DNA of 64,000 nt from Chloracidobacterium sp. (GTDB taxonomy: Bacteria > Acidobacteriota > Blastocatellia > Pyrinomonadales > Pyrinomonadaceae): the NCBI GenBank assembly GCA_016711345.1, contig JADJTD010000001.1, forward strand, positions 2,790,001 through 2,854,000. The letters are read 5' to 3'. Below are positions 16,795 through 25,551 of this stretch, piece after piece. A model generated the notes under the pieces. The model saw only the letters and a list, made by a program, of their open reading frames with translations. It was not told the DNA's origin and searched no databases. The position numbers were made by a program, and so were the translations under genes. Each line of letters starts with the position of its first letter. Within the stretch, counting starts at the first letter, position 1.

Positions 16795-17415
16795 CTATTG
16801 ATCTGCGAGTGAGCTTTCGGCCTCAAGTTGATCGAGGATGTCGCGGGCCTCTTCGGAATCGAATTCAAAGGCTTTTTGCTCTAATGCTCCGGCGGCGATT
16901 TCCGCATATAGCGAATCATCCAACAACGGCAGTATCGAAGGTATCGGCAGCATTGATAGAGTTTCGTAGGCTATCGCGCGAATCTGTGGAAGCTCGGTCT
17001 GCCGGACTATCTCTGCTATCTCGCCCGCCGAATAACGTTCTGCGAGGCGGTCGGCAAGTTTGTCGAGACGGTCGTAATCGTTCTCTCGTATAACTCGCTC
17101 GGCAAGTTGAATAAAGACCTCGGCCGAAGCGGACTGTGCTTCGAGCACGCGGGCACAGGCATCTGCGAACTGCGATATCTCAGCTAATTTTACTGAATTC
17201 TTTCGTATCGAACTTTTCTTTGATTGTTCGTCGAGGGCTCTGAGCAGACGGCTCACTTCCCAGTCGGCGTGAGCGTCGTAGGAGAATTTAGGACTCTTTG
17301 TGTTAGCCGGGGTTGGATTGCTAGATTGCAATGCTCCGACGAGCATTTTTTTTGTCATGGGCCGCAAACCGTCCCACACACGAGCAACCCTTCCACCTAA
17401 TTCCTTGATCATCAT
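16795..17415 (-). CDS. Hypothetical helical protein
   Basis: I do not recognise this 206-residue protein. It has no signal peptide or membrane segment and is predicted by eye to be nearly all helix, with HEAT-like stretches (ELPQIRAIAYETLSMLPIP, ILPLLDDSLYAEIAAGALEQ) and an acidic C-terminus. It follows the 112-residue gene by 37 bp on the same strand and is probably the third gene of a small operon headed by the lipoprotein. It is convergent with the PLA2-like gene. Function unknown. Confidence 0.7.
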   Translation of the reverse strand: MMIKELGGRVARVWDGLRPMTKKMLVGALQSSNPTPANTKSPKFSYDAHADWEVSRLLRALDEQSKKSSIRKNSVKLAEISQFADACARVLEAQSASAEVFIQLAERVIRENDYDRLDKLADRLAERYSAGEIAEIVRQTELPQIRAIAYETLSMLPIPSILPLLDDSLYAEIAAGALEQKAFEFDSEEARDILDQLEAESSLADQ

Positions 17416-17452
17416 GTCAATTGAATAAGTTTGCTATCGCACGGCGCGGTTG

Positions 17453-17791
17453 TCAAGCTGATATTTTTGCCGAGATGGATTCACAGAGACGAAGCTCAAC
17501 GGAGCTAAGAAGATTTTCAAATTGTTCATCATCTTCGTCCACGTTTTCAAGCAAAGCAAATGGAATATCACCCAAATATCGTATTTCCCAAGCCACACCG
17601 CCGCTTTTCGGCGGACGTGAGAACCACGCCGCGTCAATCGCCGAATCGACAATTATGGTTTCGCCGAAAAGTGAGTCTTTATCGTGCTGCAAGTTTTTGC
17701 TCGACTGGCTGGTAAGCAGCACACGGCGTAATATCCAGCCGTATTTTTGATATGTTGCGATGATCTCCGCGACGGCGGAAGCTTTGGTCAT
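17453..17791 (-). CDS. Hypothetical protein, 112 residues
   Basis: I do not recognise this protein. It has an N-terminal helix (SAVAEIIATYQKYGWILRRV) followed by a beta-rich core (ETIIVDSAIDAAWFSRP, VAWEIRYLGDIPFALLE) and an acidic stretch (NVDEDDEQFE). There is no export signal. Its start overlaps the stop codon of the upstream lipoprotein gene by one base (TAATG), so the two are translationally coupled. Function unknown. Confidence 0.72.
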   Translation of the reverse strand: MTKASAVAEIIATYQKYGWILRRVLLTSQSSKNLQHDKDSLFGETIIVDSAIDAAWFSRPPKSGGVAWEIRYLGDIPFALLENVDEDDEQFENLLSSVELRLCESISAKISA

Positions 17792-18366
17792 TACCTATTT
17801 GAATGGGCAGCTTTGTTGGACGCTGTATTTATGCCGGGCATCGGAGCATTGGAGTTTAATATAGGCGGACTTTGTACGTCAGAATTTGCTGCGGCGTTTG
17901 CGGCCTGCTTTTCGACCACATCACGGCCCGGTCCAGGTGACTTGTATGTCCCTGCAAACATATCTCCGACCGCAAGTTTCCATGAGCCGTCCTCTTTAAT
18001 GAAGGCGAGGTCTTCCCATTTACTTTCTTTTGAGTTCCAAACCTCCAATGCTCCCATATCGCCGTCGATTCGTTCATCACGCATCGTCGGTAAGGTTGCA
18101 GAAAAGGTTGTGGCTGTAAATCCGTTCTCATAGACCTTTTCGAGCGGAGTGCCGTTTCGCTGCGAAGCCATCGCGCCGAATTCGATAGATTTTTTCGTGA
18201 GCAGTTTTTTAATGGCTTCCGTGTCTTTGCTTTTAACAGCAGCGTATAGGAGTTTGTAGGCTTCCGTTGGAGTCGCACCTCCACCGCCGCCACTCGACAT
18301 TTGGCTGCAAGCAACAACAGAGCAAATCACTAAAAGCACGGCAAACAAAAGAATGATTCTTAGCAT
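17791..18366 (-). CDS. Lipoprotein with DUF4878/NTF2-like domain
   Basis: I choose the ATG at 18366 because it starts exactly at a signal peptide with a lipobox (ICSVVAC, Cys at residue 19-20); an upstream in-frame codon at 18423 would add a non-hydrophobic tail. The 191-residue product has the DUF4878 pattern TPTEAYKLLYAAVKSKDTEAIKKLL with a later EDGSWKLAVGD strand, an NTF2-like fold of membrane-anchored proteins with unknown ligands. The C-terminus is a low-complexity Asn/Ala tail. The gene is divergent from the zinc dehydrogenase and heads an operon with two hypothetical genes. Confidence 0.85.
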   Translation of the reverse strand: MLRIILLFAVLLVICSVVACSQMSSGGGGGATPTEAYKLLYAAVKSKDTEAIKKLLTKKSIEFGAMASQRNGTPLEKVYENGFTATTFSATLPTMRDERIDGDMGALEVWNSKESKWEDLAFIKEDGSWKLAVGDMFAGTYKSPGPGRDVVEKQAANAAANSDVQSPPILNSNAPMPGINTASNKAAHSNR

Positions 18367-18447
18367 AAATTCAACAACATTGTCTCCGACAATTTGAAAG
18401 TATACAACATTTTTATCAATCAATTATTAGCGGATATTTTATTCGTA

Positions 18448-18453
18448 TATAAT
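18448..18453 (+). promoter_or_regulatory. Candidate -10 element (TATAAT) of the zinc dehydrogenase gene
   Basis: A perfect TATAAT ends 10 bp before the ATG at 18463, predicting a leader of about 3 nt. The -35 region (tattag) is weak. Confidence 0.4.
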
Positions 18454-18462
18454 CCGTGGTTT

Positions 18463-19425
18463 ATGAAAGCGTTGCGTTTTACTCATGATGGCGGCCTTGA
18501 AGTGGCAAACGTTGCCAACCCTAATAACGAATCTGAAGCGCTCGTTCGCGTTTTAAAGTCGGGAATTTGTAACACCGATCTTGAGATCGTGCGAGGCTAC
18601 GCCGGTTTTTCGGGAACTATCGGTCATGAATTCGTCGGTGTTGTCGAAAGGGCTGATGACAGGACTGAGATCGTTGGGAAAAGGGTTGTTGGCGAGATAA
18701 ACGCAGGCTGCGGAAGTTGTGATCTATGCATTGCGGGCGATTCGCGGCATTGTCCTACGCGGACCGTTCTGGGCATTGTGGATCGCGACGGCTGTCATGC
18801 CGAATTTTTGCAATTGCCCTCGCGAAATCTCATAGAGATTCCTGACAGGGTGACAGATGCGCAGGCAGTCTTCGCCGAGCCGCTCGCGGCAGCTTTTGGA
18901 GTCACTGAGCAAGTTGAAATATTGCCCGAGACAAAGGTCGCGGTCATCGGTGACGGAAAACTCGGATTGCTGTGTGCAATGAGTCTTGCTCTCAAATCAC
19001 AAAATGTCACGCTGATCGGCAAGCACACATCTAAAATGTCCATCGCTGAAAAAAATGGTGTAGAGGGCATTTTTCTCGGTAATCTGACACCGATGATTTC
19101 CGGTCGATTCGATGTTGTTGTTGAGGCAAGCGGTTCCGAATCGGGATTTGCCACGGCGCTCGATCTTGTAAGGCCACGTGGAAAAATAGTGCTCAAGTCC
19201 ACGTTTCACGGCACGCAAACATGGGCGGCTTCGCGTGTTGTTGTCGATGAAATAACTATAGTCGGTTCCCGTTGCGGAAAGATGGAACCGGCAATTACTC
19301 TGCTTGCTGACGGTCTGATAAATGTAAACGATCTGATCACAAATGAGTTCTCGCTCTTAGATGGCATTGTCGCGATGGAGTGTGCCGCAGCGAAGGGCGT
19401 TCTAAAAGTGATTCTGTCGCCGTAA
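18463..19425 (+). CDS. Zinc-containing alcohol dehydrogenase (MDR superfamily)
   Basis: The start is ATG 18463 (320 residues). The catalytic zinc ligands are Cys36 and His55-Glu56 in GHE. The structural zinc lobe is C83, C86, C89 and C97 (GCGSCDLCIAGDSRHC). A Rossmann motif VAVIGDGKLGLL follows. It belongs with sorbitol/threonine dehydrogenase-like MDR enzymes that oxidise a secondary alcohol with NAD(P)+. It is slightly shorter than usual (340-350). It is transcribed alone, away from the lipoprotein operon. Substrate not determined. Confidence 0.9.
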   Translation: MKALRFTHDGGLEVANVANPNNESEALVRVLKSGICNTDLEIVRGYAGFSGTIGHEFVGVVERADDRTEIVGKRVVGEINAGCGSCDLCIAGDSRHCPTRTVLGIVDRDGCHAEFLQLPSRNLIEIPDRVTDAQAVFAEPLAAAFGVTEQVEILPETKVAVIGDGKLGLLCAMSLALKSQNVTLIGKHTSKMSIAEKNGVEGIFLGNLTPMISGRFDVVVEASGSESGFATALDLVRPRGKIVLKSTFHGTQTWAASRVVVDEITIVGSRCGKMEPAITLLADGLINVNDLITNEFSLLDGIVAMECAAAKGVLKVILSP

Positions 19426-19430
19426 GGATT

Positions 19431-19439
19431 TGGTATAAT
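19431..19439 (+). promoter_or_regulatory. Extended -10 promoter of the HtrA-like gene
   Basis: tggtataat is a perfect extended -10 (TGnTATAAT). It lies just after the dehydrogenase stop codon and would give a leader of about 50 nt before ATG 19495. Confidence 0.5.
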
Positions 19440-19494
19440 TCTTAGAGAAAGCTTCCCGTCGGTAACTCGCTTATTTCAGAAGCCTTCCTCGACT

Positions 19495-20982
19495 ATGTTA
19501 AAACGATCTGAATTATCGCCTTTGAGACAAAAGAGCATTTTGTTGATTTTTTTGGCTGTTGCACTCTTAACTGTTCATACGTACGCACAGCCGGACAGGA
19601 CGAGATCGTTTGCGGACATCGCAAAAAAAGTCGCTCCCGCGATTGTTAGTATTGATACGAAAAGTAAGACGATTCCCGCTATTTACAGCGGCCCGGTCAA
19701 ACCCGATGATCCAAAAGGTATGTTGGATTTTTTGGGCCGCCAACGGCCGGCACATTCCGTAGGTAGCGGCTTTATCGTCGATAAAAGCGGTTACATTATC
19801 ACGAATTCACATGTGGTTGAAAATGCGGAAAGGGTTACCGTCAAGCTCGACTCTGGCGAAGAATTTACAGCAACTGTAGTCGGCTCGGACGGTAGAGAAG
19901 TGACCGACCTTGCAGTTCTTAAGATCGATGCCAGACGCGATTTGCCATTTCTCAAGTTTGGCGATTCAGACAAGGCCGAGATCGGAGATTGGGTACTCAC
20001 GGTCGGCTCGCCGTTTGGCTTGGCAAAATCTGTATCAGCCGGAATAATCTCGCAGACAAGACGCGAGACGCCAGGCACGTCACCGTTTCAGCGCTTCATA
20101 CAGACGGACGCGGTCATCAATCCGGGCAATTCAGGCGGTCCGCTTGTAAACATGGACGGCGAGGTGATCGGTGTGAATTCGCAGATAGCGACCGCGACCG
20201 GCGGATACAACGGCGTTGGTTTTGCATTGCCATCTAACGAGACGGCAAATGTTTACGCTCAGATCGTAAAGAATGGTAAAGTTCGCAGAGGGTATTTAGG
20301 AGCATATCTCGAATCTGTAGGCACGGAGTTTGCCCGCGTTTACGGCCTTGCAGAAGCGAAGGGAGCGATAGTTACGAACGTTCCCGACAAACAGAGTCCC
20401 GCCGCAGTCGCAGGATTGGAGGTGGGCGATGTCGTCATCGAATTCAACGGGCTAACGATCGAGAACGCAAGGGATATGATCTCAAAAGTTGCCGCTGTAC
20501 AGCCGGGCCAGTTGATCTCAGTTACCTACCTTCGAGAAGCGGGAGCTAATCTTGAACGCAAAAGCGCATCGATAAAGTTAGGGGAACGGCCGTCAAGCAG
20601 AGCCGCAACTAGCGAAACCAGCAGTCCAAAAATACCAGTCAAGGATGTCAAAGAAGAACAAAATCCCTTTGGTCTCACACTGGCAGAATTAACCCCGCTC
20701 CTCGCTCAGAGGTACAGGCTCGTCGGCCTTAAAGGGCTTGTCATTAGAGAGGTAAGTTCAACGAGCTTTGTTTCCGATCTGAAAAATTCTCTGGGTTTTC
20801 CGGCGTTGGGTGAGGGCGATCTTATACAACGGCTCAATCGAACCACCGTCACTGATCTAAAGTCTTTTAACATCGCGGCATCTCGCCTTAAAGTTGGCGA
20901 TGCTGTCGTTCTCCATATCAAGTATTATGAGCCGGACTCCAAAACTGCCCAGCTCAAGATAGTGCAATTTACTGTCAGGTAG
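19495..20982 (+). CDS. Do/HtrA-family periplasmic serine protease
   Basis: The 495-residue precursor has a signal peptide (to about 31, TYA-QP). Its trypsin-like domain carries His106 (TNSHVV), Asp138 (VTDLAVLKI) and Ser213 (NPGNSGGPL), and two PDZ domains follow (about 280-365 and 390-490). This is the standard DegP/DegQ layout for periplasmic quality-control proteases and chaperones. The loop before the protease domain is short. It stands alone with its own extended -10 promoter. Envelope-stress regulation cannot be judged from the sequence. Confidence 0.95.
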   Translation: MLKRSELSPLRQKSILLIFLAVALLTVHTYAQPDRTRSFADIAKKVAPAIVSIDTKSKTIPAIYSGPVKPDDPKGMLDFLGRQRPAHSVGSGFIVDKSGYIITNSHVVENAERVTVKLDSGEEFTATVVGSDGREVTDLAVLKIDARRDLPFLKFGDSDKAEIGDWVLTVGSPFGLAKSVSAGIISQTRRETPGTSPFQRFIQTDAVINPGNSGGPLVNMDGEVIGVNSQIATATGGYNGVGFALPSNETANVYAQIVKNGKVRRGYLGAYLESVGTEFARVYGLAEAKGAIVTNVPDKQSPAAVAGLEVGDVVIEFNGLTIENARDMISKVAAVQPGQLISVTYLREAGANLERKSASIKLGERPSSRAATSETSSPKIPVKDVKEEQNPFGLTLAELTPLLAQRYRLVGLKGLVIREVSSTSFVSDLKNSLGFPALGEGDLIQRLNRTTVTDLKSFNIAASRLKVGDAVVLHIKYYEPDSKTAQLKIVQFTVR

Positions 20983-20988
20983 ACCTAG

Positions 20989-21054
20989 TCCAACATCCAA
21001 CTTCAAGGTCCAAAGCTTGCATTTAATTGATGCCAACTTTGGACTTTGGCCTTT
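20989..21054. repeat. ccaaag-type inverted repeat between protease and dehydrogenase genes
   Basis: The left arm has caaggtccaaag (21004-21015) and the right arm ctttggactttg (21037-21048), complementary at 11 of 12 positions. Additional degenerate units lie on both sides (ccaacatccaac; ggcctttg). It belongs to the set of intergenic inverted repeats with short tandem units. Confidence 0.6.
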
Positions 21055-21074
21055 GCACGTTAAACTTAAAGTTT

Positions 21075-22613
21075 ATGGCAAAAGTACAAAAAACGAAGAG
21101 TAAAGGATCGGCTAAAACGTCGATCAAGAAATATCACAACTATATCGGCGGCGAATGGGTCAAATCTTCGTCGGGCGAGTGGTTTGACAATGTGAATCCG
21201 GCTGACACGTCGGATATAGTCGGGCGTTTTCCCGCGTCTAACGAAGACGACGTAAACGCTGCGGTTGAGGCGGCGAAAAAGGCTGCGACACGCTGGCGCC
21301 GAACTCCTGCACCGAAACGTGCTGAGATCCTCTTCACGCTTGGCGAAATTCTCCGCAAAAATAAGGACGAATTTACGCACCAGATGACCCGCGAAATGGG
21401 CAAGGTGCTAAAGGAAGCTGGCGGCGATGTACAGGAAGCGATCGACTGCACCTACTACACCGCCGGTGAAGGCCGCAGATTGCATGGCTTTACGACGCCG
21501 GCTGAAATGCCGAACAAATTCGCAATGTGCGTCCGCCAGCCGGTCGGCATCTGCGGACTCATCACGCCGTTCAATTTCCCAATGGCGATCCCGTCGTGGA
21601 AGTTAATTCCCGCATTGGTATGCGGTAACACAGTCGTCATCAAATCGGGCGAGGACGTGCCGCTTTCGACGATCAATCTAATTAAGTCTTGCGAAGAAGC
21701 TGGCATTCCGAAAGGCGTGGTCAACGTCGTCAACGGCTTTGGAGCGCCCGGTGCGGCACTTGTCGATCATAAGGATGTTCGGCTGATCTCGTTCACCGGC
21801 TCGACCTCGACCGGACGGCTGATCGCCGAGGCTTGTGCCCGCGACAACAAGATCGTCAGCCTTGAAATGGGCGGCAAAAACGCGATCATTGTTATGGATG
21901 ATGCGGATGTCGATAACGCCGTCGAAGGCTCGCTGTGGGGAGCATTCGGCACGAGCGGACAGCGATGCACCGCTTCGTCGCGGCTTATTGTCCACAAAAA
22001 GGTCTATAAGAAATTCTGCGAAAAGCTGGTCGAAAAGGTTAAAAAACTCCGCGTCGGCAACGGCCTCGATGCGAAAACGGAAGTTGGTCCGGTCATCAAT
22101 GAGCGTGCCATGGACAAGATCCTCGGCTACATTGAGATCGGCAAAAATCACGACAAAGCGACACTCGCTTGCGGCGGCAAGCGATTGACGCGAGGCGATT
22201 ACTCAAAAGGCTATTTCATCGAGCCGACGGTGTTCACGAACGTCAGCCCGAAGATGCGTGTCGCTCAGGAAGAGATCTTTGGTCCGGTGACGTGCGTCAT
22301 TCCGTTCTCAACACTCGACGAAGCGATCGACATCGTCAACGGCGTCGCATACGGCCTCTCGTCGGCGATATACACGCAGGATGTTAACCATGCATTCTAC
22401 GCGATGCAGGAACTCTACACCGGCATTTGCTATGTCAATTCGGCGACTATCGGAGCAGAAGTTCACCTACCATTCGGCGGCACAAAGAACACCGGCAACG
22501 GCCACCGCGAAGCGGGCACGCAGGTCCTCGACATCTTCAGCGAGTGGAAGTCGCTATACATCGACTACTCCGGCAAACTGCAAAAAGCGCAGATCGACGA
22601 GGTTGAGATCTAG
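21075..22613 (+). CDS. NAD(P)-dependent aldehyde dehydrogenase
   Basis: I start at ATG 21075 (512 residues); the upstream in-frame extension lies in repeat DNA. Catalytic Cys298 (GTSGQRCTAS), general-base Glu264 (SLEMGGKNA) and the cofactor region PFNFPMAIPSWKLIPAL are present. The N-terminal 20 residues are Lys-rich. The C-terminus GGTKNTGNGHREAGTQVLDIFSEWKS resembles the alpha-ketoglutarate-semialdehyde/aminoadipate-semialdehyde (ALDH7-like) groups. It oxidises an aldehyde to an acid in the cytoplasm. A TAAACT element ends 9 bp before the ATG, another possible leaderless start. The specific substrate is not known. Confidence 0.93.
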   Translation: MAKVQKTKSKGSAKTSIKKYHNYIGGEWVKSSSGEWFDNVNPADTSDIVGRFPASNEDDVNAAVEAAKKAATRWRRTPAPKRAEILFTLGEILRKNKDEFTHQMTREMGKVLKEAGGDVQEAIDCTYYTAGEGRRLHGFTTPAEMPNKFAMCVRQPVGICGLITPFNFPMAIPSWKLIPALVCGNTVVIKSGEDVPLSTINLIKSCEEAGIPKGVVNVVNGFGAPGAALVDHKDVRLISFTGSTSTGRLIAEACARDNKIVSLEMGGKNAIIVMDDADVDNAVEGSLWGAFGTSGQRCTASSRLIVHKKVYKKFCEKLVEKVKKLRVGNGLDAKTEVGPVINERAMDKILGYIEIGKNHDKATLACGGKRLTRGDYSKGYFIEPTVFTNVSPKMRVAQEEIFGPVTCVIPFSTLDEAIDIVNGVAYGLSSAIYTQDVNHAFYAMQELYTGICYVNSATIGAEVHLPFGGTKNTGNGHREAGTQVLDIFSEWKSLYIDYSGKLQKAQIDEVEI

Positions 22614-22634
22614 TACATTCTCGAATAGGGAATT

Positions 22635-22725
22635 TGAACGCGGATTTAGCAGATCAAGCGGATGGGAGCGGATTCTTCATAGATCTTATCCTGTTCATCC
22701 GCCTAATCCGCTAAATCCGCGTTCA
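22635..22725. repeat. Long inverted repeat with perfect 16-bp ends
   Basis: tgaacgcggatttagc (22635-22650) and gctaaatccgcgttca (22710-22725) are perfect reverse complements. The inner parts continue the pairing through degenerate gcgga units (agcggat, agcggat against atccgcc, atccgct). The element fills the gap and ends 8 bp before the recQ start codon. Confidence 0.88.
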
Positions 22726-22733
22726 TAATTTAT

Positions 22734-24893
22734 ATGACAATCGAAAAGGCCCGCGAAATTCTCAAACATCGCTTTGGCTTTGATTCGTTTCGGATGAATC
22801 AGGAAGCGGCGATCTCGACCGTTTTGGCCGGAAAGGACTGTGTCGTGCTCATGCCGACGGGCGGCGGTAAATCGATCTGTTACCAGATACCGGCGTTGAT
22901 GTCTGACGGTTTGACGGTTGTGATCTCGCCGCTGATAGCCTTGATGAAGGATCAGGTCGATGCATTACGCAACAATGGCGTCGACGCTGCATTTCTGAAT
23001 TCCACACAAACTGCTGCCCAGCAAGTCGAGGTTTTTAGTGACATTCGCAACGGCAAATTGAAACTGCTTTACGTCGCTCCCGAACGCCTCTTGCAAAGCG
23101 GCGATCTGTTTCTGGATTTTCTTCGAGGCATTAACATCTCGCTGTTTGCGATTGATGAGGCTCATTGTATCTCGAGTTGGGGACACGATTTCAGGCCGGA
23201 GTATTTGCGGCTTGCGGCGCTCAAGAGCGAGTTTCCTAGGATTCCGCTGATCGCGCTGACGGCGACCGCCGATAAGTTGGTTCGCAAAGATATCGTCGAG
23301 CGGCTGAATATCAATCATGCCGAGGTTTTTGTTTCCAGCTTTAACCGGCCGAATATTTTCTACACTGTCGAGCCAAAGCGGAAATCCTACGATCAACTGC
23401 TCGATTATCTTGAGAAACGAAAAGACGAAAGCGGCATAATCTATTGCCTGAGCCGCAGCTCGGTCGATTCGCTGGCCGCCGATCTTCGCGACGAAGGCTA
23501 CAGTGCATTGTCTTATCACGCCGGACTGGATAGACAGACTCGCGAGAAACATCAGGAATCTTTCCTAAAAGACGAGACAAAGATCGTTGTGGCCACGATC
23601 GCCTTTGGCATGGGCATCGACAAATCCAACGTCCGGTTTGTCGTCCATATGGACCTGCCCAAAAATGTCGAGAGCTATTATCAGGAAACCGGACGCGCGG
23701 GCCGAGACGGTTTGCAGAGCGATGCTTTGCTGTTTTTCTCGTGGGCGGACGTTATCAAACTAAAAGGTTTTGCCGAGGTCGAAGGCAACGCCGAACAGTC
23801 GAGGATCATGCTCAAAAAGCTCGATCTGATGGGCAAATATGGTGATCTGACAACGTGCCGCCGGAAATTTTTGCTCAATTATTTTTCGGAAATGATGGAT
23901 GAGGATTGCGGCAATTGTGATAATTGCACAACCGTCGTCGAGCGGTTTGACGGCACGGTCATCGCTCAGAAGGCTTTGAGTGCGGTATATCGAACTGATC
24001 AAAGGTTCGGGATGAGCTATTTGATCGATTTTCTCAGAGGCTCGAAAAGCGAAAAGATCCGTGACGAGCACAAAAACATAAAAACCTACGGCGTCGGGGC
24101 GGACATCTCAAAGGATAATTGGTTCAATTACTTCAAAGATCTGATCGCTCAAGGCTATCTTGCTCAGACCGAGGGCGAATATCCGATCATCGTTCTTACT
24201 GAATCCAGCATGGACGTACTCGCCGGGAAAACGCCTGTCGAACTCGTCAAGTTAAAGGTCAAAGAAGAGAAAAAAGCGAAACTCGTCTCAGATGTTTCTC
24301 ATCCGTATATTCAGGCACTTTTCGACGATCTGCGCACTCTGCGAACGAATCTGGCAAAACACGAAAATGTGCCGCCGTACATCATTTTCTCGGACGCAAC
24401 GCTGGTCGAAATGTCCACGTATCTGCCGCAGAACGATTGGGAAATGCGGAAGATCTCAGGTATCGGCGATCTCAAATTCGACAAATACGGAGCCGATTTG
24501 TTGCGAGTGATAAAAGAATACTGCCTTAAAAACAGCCTTGTTTCCCGCATCGACCTAAAGTCGCCCAAATCCAACTGCAAACAGCGCACTAAACGTGACG
24601 TTAATGGCAAAGACACCTTTCAGATCTCGCTTGAAATGTACCGCGAAGGCAAGTCGATCGCTCAAATAGCCGCCGAGCGAGGAGTGCAGCCAAGCACCGT
24701 CGAAGGCCATCTTGCCAGGTTTATTACAACCGGTCAGATACGCCTCGATGAGCTTGTTTCATTCGACAAAGTCGAACCGATACGAAACGCGATCATCAAA
24801 TTCAACGACACCGGAGCACTATCGCCCATCAAAGAATTTTTGGGTGACCAATACACCTACGGCGAAATCCGCGCGGTAATGGCCTCGATGTAA
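22734..24893 (+). CDS. recQ: ATP-dependent DNA helicase RecQ
   Basis: The 719-residue protein has a Walker A (PTGGGKS, 41-47), a DEAH box in AIDEAHCISSWGHDFRPEY and helicase motifs to QETGRAGRDG. The RecQ zinc site is C-x..-C-x2-C-x2-C (CRRKF, then DCGNCDNC). RQC and HRDC domains follow, then a C-terminal winged-helix (IAQIAAERGVQPSTVEGHLARF) that ends the longer RecQ variants. It unwinds DNA 3'-5' in recombinational repair. No Shine-Dalgarno is present; the inverted repeat and a CATAAT element abut the start. The reading frame stays open for 29 codons after the TAA (to 24983). Confidence 0.96.
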   Translation: MTIEKAREILKHRFGFDSFRMNQEAAISTVLAGKDCVVLMPTGGGKSICYQIPALMSDGLTVVISPLIALMKDQVDALRNNGVDAAFLNSTQTAAQQVEVFSDIRNGKLKLLYVAPERLLQSGDLFLDFLRGINISLFAIDEAHCISSWGHDFRPEYLRLAALKSEFPRIPLIALTATADKLVRKDIVERLNINHAEVFVSSFNRPNIFYTVEPKRKSYDQLLDYLEKRKDESGIIYCLSRSSVDSLAADLRDEGYSALSYHAGLDRQTREKHQESFLKDETKIVVATIAFGMGIDKSNVRFVVHMDLPKNVESYYQETGRAGRDGLQSDALLFFSWADVIKLKGFAEVEGNAEQSRIMLKKLDLMGKYGDLTTCRRKFLLNYFSEMMDEDCGNCDNCTTVVERFDGTVIAQKALSAVYRTDQRFGMSYLIDFLRGSKSEKIRDEHKNIKTYGVGADISKDNWFNYFKDLIAQGYLAQTEGEYPIIVLTESSMDVLAGKTPVELVKLKVKEEKKAKLVSDVSHPYIQALFDDLRTLRTNLAKHENVPPYIIFSDATLVEMSTYLPQNDWEMRKISGIGDLKFDKYGADLLRVIKEYCLKNSLVSRIDLKSPKSNCKQRTKRDVNGKDTFQISLEMYREGKSIAQIAAERGVQPSTVEGHLARFITTGQIRLDELVSFDKVEPIRNAIIKFNDTGALSPIKEFLGDQYTYGEIRAVMASM

Positions 24894-24979
24894 TATTGTT
24901 ACTCCGTCATCGAACAACATATCGAAAAAGGAAATGTCGTCAAAAGACTGGCATTGATGGAATTGCGGAAGCCAGAGGC

Positions 24980-25537
24980 TTAATTTGTAAAGCCAATGCC
25001 TTTTGTTGTTAGAAACTTATTCCAATCCTTCAAGCACAGTTCGGCTAGCTGAACAGCATTATGCTCGGCACCATTTATAATAAATTTAACGACGGTCGTT
25101 GCAATCGGCTCGCCAGCGCGTTTGGAATGTGAAATCGTGAAAGTATCGCCCTCGTTCGGAGTTCCAGCCATCTTAATAATCGGTCCACTTCGACCAACCG
25201 GATTGTCGATCGCATCAGCAAGAATCATTCTGTCTAGTGATTTTCCTGTGCGCGCCGGCCCGTGCTTAAACGTATTGCATATTTCACCAGCGATCAGCAG
25301 GGCGGAACTACTTTGTACGAAGGCTTCGACACCTTTCTTGTCTTTGATCCGTGAATCTCTTCTAAGGGCATCCTTAAAATGGTGGCACTCTGAAAAGAAG
25401 TTCTTAGTTTTGTCGAGAGCGGCCTCGTCCGCAATGATTGCGATTGGTCCGCGATCAGTTGCTAACTGTTTGATCTCCCCAAACAATCGCTGCAACCGTT
25501 CGTGATGTCTTTCAAGTTGGTCGTTAACATCCTTCAT
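24980..25537 (-). CDS. Uncharacterised protein, second gene after the trypsin-like protease
   Basis: I do not recognise a named family. The 185-residue protein has no signal peptide. It holds the segment FFSECHHFKDALRRDS followed by VEAFVQSSSALLIAGEICNTFKHG. This combination of a HHxKD helix and a CNxxKH helix recurs in small uncharacterised bacterial proteins and looks HEPN-like in being all-helical there, but I cannot confirm the fold. A beta-rich C-terminal half (TFTISHSKRAGEPIATTVVKFI) follows. The gene starts 14 bp after the protease stop, so the two form an operon. Confidence 0.7.
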   Translation of the reverse strand: MKDVNDQLERHHERLQRLFGEIKQLATDRGPIAIIADEAALDKTKNFFSECHHFKDALRRDSRIKDKKGVEAFVQSSSALLIAGEICNTFKHGPARTGKSLDRMILADAIDNPVGRSGPIIKMAGTPNEGDTFTISHSKRAGEPIATTVVKFIINGAEHNAVQLAELCLKDWNKFLTTKGIGFTN

Positions 25538-25551
25538 GCCGATATTGCGAA

